10,374 nt of DNA from Campylobacterales bacterium (GTDB lineage: Bacteria > Campylobacterota > Campylobacteria > Campylobacterales > QNZT01), in NCBI GenBank assembly GCA_027056215.1, contig JALULO010000132.1:1-10374 (forward strand), given 5' to 3'. The position numbers and the translations under genes are program-made. This document shows, in pieces, positions 7,215-10,374 of the stretch; position 1 is the stretch's first letter; each line of letters starts with the position of its first letter. The notes beneath the pieces were generated by a model that saw only the letters and a list, made by a program, of their open reading frames with translations, was not told the origin of the DNA and ran no database searches.

Positions 7215-7263
7215 TGTTACGTATCGTTACAGTTAAAAATTCTTAAAGTTACAATATGTTACA
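7215..7263 (-). promoter_or_regulatory. Four phased GTTAC boxes upstream of acnB
   Basis: GTTAC occurs at 7216, 7226, 7248 and 7258 (first base). The two pairs each have 10-base spacing, and the pairs are 32 bases apart, so all boxes lie on about the same face of the helix. Relative to the predicted transcript start the boxes cover about -42 to -88. Direct repeats one helical turn apart just upstream of -35 are typical of OmpR/PhoB-family response regulators acting as activators. The nearer pair (7214-7232) can also be read as an imperfect palindrome with CTGT and ACAG ends, so another regulator class is possible. Confidence 0.55.
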
Positions 7264-7320
7264 AATATACTTTCTTAATATAAAAAACAAAAATTACATC
7301 TTTAAAAAAAGTGTATATTT
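7263..7320 (-). terminator. Possible weak terminator region after ftsK
   Basis: AAATATAC (7263-7270) and GTATATTT (7313-7320) are complementary arms; the second lies immediately after the ftsK stop codon. Pairing can extend through TTTCTT and AAAAAAAG with a 2-base bulge. The intervening loop of about 30-40 AT-rich bases is long and the stem is nearly all A-T, so stability would be poor. I offer it only as the best candidate for a transcript end between ftsK and acnB; the furthest GTTAC box just overlaps its edge. Confidence 0.2.
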
Positions 7321-9609
7321 TTAAATTAGTATTTCTCTCTGTCCTTTGGTGTTTGGTGCAGATAAAACACCCGTGAGCTCAAGTTGTTCTATGATTCTCG
7401 CTGCCCTATTGTAGCCTATTTGTAGTCTTCTTTGAAGATAGGATATAGAAGTTTTTTTATCCGAGAGTACGATACTTTTGGCTTCTTCATACAATTCATC
7501 AAAATCATCTTCCCTTTTTGCCTTTTTAACATCTTCAGCGCCTGTGATAGAGAGTGATCCTGGTTCATTGAGAAATGTTTCATCATAAACAACTTCACGT
7601 TGTACTTTGAGAAACTCTACAATCGTTTCTATCTCTTTTTCCGTGATAAAAGGTGCATGAAGGCGTATCAATCCTGAAGTTCCAGGAGGCGTAAAAAGCA
7701 TATCACCACGTCCTAAAAGTGACTCTGCTCCCATAGAATCCAAGATAACTTTAGAATCTATCTTTTGCCCTACTTTAAAGGAAATACGACTTGGAAGATT
7801 TGCTTTGATCAACCCTGTTACAACATCCACTGATGGTCTTTGTGTCGCAACGATAAGATGTATACCACTCGCACGTGCCATCTGTGCAAGTCTTGCGATA
7901 TAAAACTCTACATCTTTTCCACTTGTCATCATCAAATCAGCCAACTCATCGATGATTACTACGATATAAGGGAAAGGATCAAATCCTTCTTTTTTCGCTT
8001 TTTCATTATAGTTTTCGATATTTTTCGTTTTGGTTTTACTCATGAGCTTATACCGTTTTTCCATCTCGACAACCATATTTGCAAGAGCTATAATCGCTTG
8101 TTTTGCTTGTGTGATAACAGGTGTCAAAAGATGTGGTATATCGTTGTAAATCGAAAATTCCAACATCTTTGGATCGATCATGAGCAGTTTGAGATCATCT
8201 GGAGAGTTTTTATACAAAAGAGATACAAGCATGGCATTTATCCCTACACTTTTACCACTACCTGTTGTACCTGCGATAAGAAGATGTGGCAGTTTTTTTA
8301 GATCGGTGACAAAAGGATTTCCAACTATATCCTTACCTATCGCCATCGTTAGCTCTGATTCTGCTTTTTGGAAAATTGGACTTTGCAAAATCTCTTTAAG
8401 ATAAATTGTATCGATCTCTTTGTTTGGTATCTCTATACCAACCACATCTTTACCTGGAACCGGTGCTTGGATACGTATGGTCTCAGCTTTTAACGCCATC
8501 GCAAGATCATCTTGAAGGGTGAGAATCTTGGAAACTTTGATGTGTGCGTCAGGTCGAAACTCAAACGTTGTAACCACAGGTCCAGAATAAGTTGCAACCA
8601 CATCACCGGTGATTTTAAACTGTGCCAACTTTTCGAGTAAGTCCATGATCTTTTGATCGATTTCAGCTTCATTGACATGATGCTTTCTTTTTGGTGGTGC
8701 TTTAAGAAAATCAAAATAAGGAAGTTTAAAATTTTTAGGTTTTTTCGCTTTACTTTTACGCGTCGTTGTCTTTGCAAGATATTGTTTATTTTCTTTTATC
8801 TCAGTGACGATATTGTTTTTAGGAGCTTTTTTTACACGCGGCTTGGTAGGTTTTTTGATCGTTTTTTGCACCTCATCTGCTAAAGTCTCAAGATCTTTTG
8901 TCTCTTCTTTGATGGTTTTATAAGTTTGTACGCGTTTTTGTTCTGTAGGGTCAGTTATCACTTGCTCACTTTGAGGCTGTTCCATCAACTCTTCGATACT
9001 TCCATGAAACTCTAAAACATCATCAAAATCATCATCTTCTTGTGTTACAACTTCTCTGCGAATAGTTTGTTTCACTTTTTTCATAGGTGCTTGTGGCTCT
9101 TCGATATCCGGAAAAATAACTTCTTCTTTTTGTGGAAAAAGTCTCTCTTTCAACTCAGAAACTTTTTGCAAAAACTCATCTTTAACCCGTCTAAAATAAT
9201 CCCTCAAACCAAAGTGAAATGAAAAATTTTCTATCGTCGTATTTGCCAGATAAGCACCCGAAACTAAAATCAATCCCAAAATCACAACCCAGATACCAAC
9301 ACTACCCACATATCGGGTCAACAGCACATCTATCTTCTGCCCTAAGATACCAAGATAACTACTCTGGACTACTTTTGCCTGTAACATCAAAAACGCTACA
9401 AAAAGTATACCTGCGGGCACCCAAATACGCGTACGATCCAACTTCATATGAGGATCTTTGTACATGAAATACGTAGGGAAAACCAATAAAAAAGGATAGA
9501 TAAAAGAGATATAACCAAAAAAGACACGGTTATATAAACCGATCATCGAACCAATCCTACCCGCTGAATCCGGCATAAAGGTTGCAACACCTATAAAAAC
9601 AAAAATCAA
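7321..9609 (-). CDS. ftsK: DNA translocase FtsK
   Basis: FtsK is a septum-anchored DNA pump that moves chromosome termini apart at division and activates the terminus recombinase (XerH in this phylum). The N-terminus carries four membrane segments, roughly at residues 1-10 (continuing upstream of the called start), 31-49, 62-78 and 103-121. A charged Lys/Glu-rich linker runs from about 135 to 310. The RecA-like motor follows, with Walker A GTTGSGKS at 447-454, Walker B IVVIIDELADL (D554, E555) and ATQRPS at 588-593. The C-terminal winged-helix gamma domain (about 700-762, SYLQRRLQIGYNRAARIIEQLE) normally recognises orienting DNA sequences. The called start is the TTG at 9609, which has no ribosome binding site and cuts the first membrane helix. 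The frame stays open upstream to 9675 without any ATG, GTG or TTG. An ATT at 9642-9640, seven bases after AAGG, would give 773 residues and a complete first helix, and I think this is the true start. Confidence 0.96.
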   Translation of the reverse strand: MIFVFIGVATFMPDSAGRIGSMIGLYNRVFFGYISFIYPFLLVFPTYFMYKDPHMKLDRTRIWVPAGILFVAFLMLQAKVVQSSYLGILGQKIDVLLTRYVGSVGIWVVILGLILVSGAYLANTTIENFSFHFGLRDYFRRVKDEFLQKVSELKERLFPQKEEVIFPDIEEPQAPMKKVKQTIRREVVTQEDDDFDDVLEFHGSIEELMEQPQSEQVITDPTEQKRVQTYKTIKEETKDLETLADEVQKTIKKPTKPRVKKAPKNNIVTEIKENKQYLAKTTTRKSKAKKPKNFKLPYFDFLKAPPKRKHHVNEAEIDQKIMDLLEKLAQFKITGDVVATYSGPVVTTFEFRPDAHIKVSKILTLQDDLAMALKAETIRIQAPVPGKDVVGIEIPNKEIDTIYLKEILQSPIFQKAESELTMAIGKDIVGNPFVTDLKKLPHLLIAGTTGSGKSVGINAMLVSLLYKNSPDDLKLLMIDPKMLEFSIYNDIPHLLTPVITQAKQAIIALANMVVEMEKRYKLMSKTKTKNIENYNEKAKKEGFDPFPYIVVIIDELADLMMTSGKDVEFYIARLAQMARASGIHLIVATQRPSVDVVTGLIKANLPSRISFKVGQKIDSKVILDSMGAESLLGRGDMLFTPPGTSGLIRLHAPFITEKEIETIVEFLKVQREVVYDETFLNEPGSLSITGAEDVKKAKREDDFDELYEEAKSIVLSDKKTSISYLQRRLQIGYNRAARIIEQLELTGVLSAPNTKGQREILI

Positions 9610-9649
9610 AGCAGTGATGATAAACGCAATAGTTCTTAAAATAGTTTTA

Positions 9650-9653
9650 CCTT
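9650..9653 (-). promoter_or_regulatory. Ribosome binding site suggesting an upstream ATT start for ftsK
   Basis: AAGG on the minus strand (9653-9650) is followed by seven bases and then an in-frame ATT (9642-9640). Reading from there adds I/M-LRTIAFIITA in front of the TTG-called protein and completes a hydrophobic membrane helix. No comparable site precedes the TTG at 9609. The initiation codon is inferred; the motif and spacing are seen. Confidence 0.4.
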
Positions 9654-9671
9654 GTACAATATTTTTGAAAT

Positions 9672-9693
9672 ATTATAGCAAAAAACGATTATA
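9672..9693 (-). promoter_or_regulatory. Candidate ftsK promoter with two TATAAT elements
   Basis: The 48 bases after the flgL stop contain two perfect TATAAT hexamers on the minus strand, at 9693-9688 and 9677-9672. The nearer one is preceded by TGC, making an extended -10 (TGCTATAAT). No consensus -35 was recognised. From the nearer element the transcript should begin near 9665, about 23 bases before the proposed ATT start. This implies ftsK can be transcribed independently of flgL. Confidence 0.5.
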
Positions 9694-9720
9694 CTATTGA
9701 TATAAACTAAACTAAGTTTA

Positions 9721-10374
9721 CTATTTTAGATAATTTAACAAAGTCAATGAATTTATTTTTGTTACGCTTGAAAGTATCGCTCTATAATTTAAGGAGAGTT
9801 GATTTAGATTCATGTAAGTCTCTGCTATATCAACATCTGTCAAATCAGATTTAAGTTCTTTGATATTTACTTCCATACTCATGGCTCTATCCTGTGCATT
9901 GCTCAAAGATTTATCCTGCACACCTATTTTTGCTAGGTTGTTATTAAAATGACTGCTAAATTGTGAGATTTTATCTAAAGCATTTTCGATACCTATGTTT
10001 CTTGGACTTTGGCTATTTCCATCAGGCGCTAGCTTACCATGACGAACAGCTTCGATCACATCATCTAACCCACTAAAAAAATCAATCTCTGCTTTTTGGG
10101 TTGTCACTGCATTGTTAGACATAAAAGAGATAGAAGGCTTCGTATCACTATAATCACTTGCCTTACTATCATACATCGCAAATTCTATATTGCTAAGGTT
10201 GTTAGATTTATCATGGATTTGCATCTTACCACTTTGATTGACATCAACATCAACAAGTTTTCTAGCATCTACAACGGCTGCATCATAGTCCGCTGCAGAG
10301 TTTGTACTAGCTGGTAATGTACCCGATGTTACCATAGAAATAACATTATGAAGTTGCCCAAGAGTCATATCGTC
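9721..10374 (-). CDS. flgL: Flagellar hook-associated protein 3 (hook-filament junction, FlgL), C-terminal part
   Basis: This is the C-terminal 217 residues of a protein whose N-terminal part lies beyond the right end of the window; the frame runs open to the last base, so the internal ATG at 10368 is not the start. FlgL (HAP3) is exported through the flagellar secretion system and joins the hook to the filament. The last 90 residues (ISQFSSHFNNNLAKIGVQDKSLSNAQDR...ELKSDLTDVDIAETYMNLNQLSLNYRAILSSVTKINSLTLLNYLK) carry the flagellin-like C-terminal D0 coiled-coil pattern: heptad-like hydrophobics, the conserved SDLTDVDIAE turn and the LxxxxLNY...SLLNYL ending. The upstream 120 residues (Ser, Asp, Asn rich) look like the variable outer domain. 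FlgL in this phylum is commonly much longer than in enterics, so much may be missing. Flagellin itself is less likely because of the ending. No terminator is obvious after the stop. Confidence 0.82.
   Translation of the reverse strand, partial: DDMTLGQLHNVISMVTSGTLPASTNSAADYDAAVVDARKLVDVDVNQSGKMQIHDKSNNLSNIEFAMYDSKASDYSDTKPSISFMSNNAVTTQKAEIDFFSGLDDVIEAVRHGKLAPDGNSQSPRNIGIENALDKISQFSSHFNNNLAKIGVQDKSLSNAQDRAMSMEVNIKELKSDLTDVDIAETYMNLNQLSLNYRAILSSVTKINSLTLLNYLK

Noticed and set aside
7840..8301. A 153-residue plus-strand open frame antisense to ftsK
   Set aside because: It lies wholly opposite the conserved FtsK motor domain, is rich in Cys, His, Phe and Tyr as expected of a complement-strand shadow, and shows no recognisable domain or ribosome binding site.
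10096..10317. A 73-residue plus-strand open frame near the right end
   Set aside because: It is antisense to the FlgL outer domain and has no independent support.
1..10374. A novel defence, mobile or biosynthetic system
   Set aside because: Every substantial frame belongs to a known housekeeping family, all genes are co-directional, no transposase, integrase or repeat array was seen, and base composition looks even throughout.

Overview
The window reads as a stretch of core chromosome from a free-living member of the Campylobacterota (Epsilonproteobacteria), probably close to Sulfurimonas, Sulfurovum or a relative. Support for this comes from the AT-rich, low-GC intergenic DNA, the monomeric isocitrate dehydrogenase, the B-type aconitase, and the FlgL C-terminus, which has the 'LNQLSLNYRAILSSVTKIN' style I associate with this phylum. 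The genus placement is inference from memory of gene families, not a database result.

All six protein genes lie on the minus strand, so transcription runs from the right end of the window to the left. In that order they are: the 3' part of flgL (flagellar hook-filament junction protein), ftsK (septal DNA translocase), acnB (aconitase B), mltG (endolytic murein transglycosylase), icd (monomeric isocitrate dehydrogenase) and mdh (malate dehydrogenase, whose stop codon is the first three bases of the window). No convincing plus-strand gene, tRNA, rRNA, CRISPR array or mobile element was seen.

Three genes (acnB, icd, mdh) encode tricarboxylic acid cycle enzymes. AcnB interconverts citrate and isocitrate, Icd interconverts isocitrate and 2-oxoglutarate, and Mdh interconverts malate and oxaloacetate. 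In chemolithoautotrophic Campylobacterota these steps also run in the reductive direction for CO2 fixation. The diagnostic enzymes of that direction (ATP-citrate lyase, 2-oxoglutarate:ferredoxin oxidoreductase) are not in view, so the direction here is undecided. mltG sits 45 bases behind acnB and is probably co-transcribed with it. ftsK and flgL are housekeeping division and motility neighbours.

The most interesting signals are between the genes. acnB has a full-consensus sigma70-type promoter (TTGACA, 16 bases, TATAAT), preceded by four GTTAC boxes in two pairs, each pair with 10-base spacing. The likely icd promoter has a matching TGTTACG box at almost the same distance from its -10 element, and a degenerate second box at exactly the same 42-base interval. 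This suggests a shared, unidentified regulator of the two consecutive cycle enzymes. Other points are two stacked hairpins between icd and mdh, a GC-rich hairpin over the acnB-mltG junction, a 16-base palindrome upstream of icd, and an ftsK reading frame with no ATG start that may initiate at an ATT codon behind a well-placed ribosome binding site.

I found no sign of a new defence, mobile or biosynthetic system. The coding content is ordinary, and the regulatory architecture is what merits a second look.
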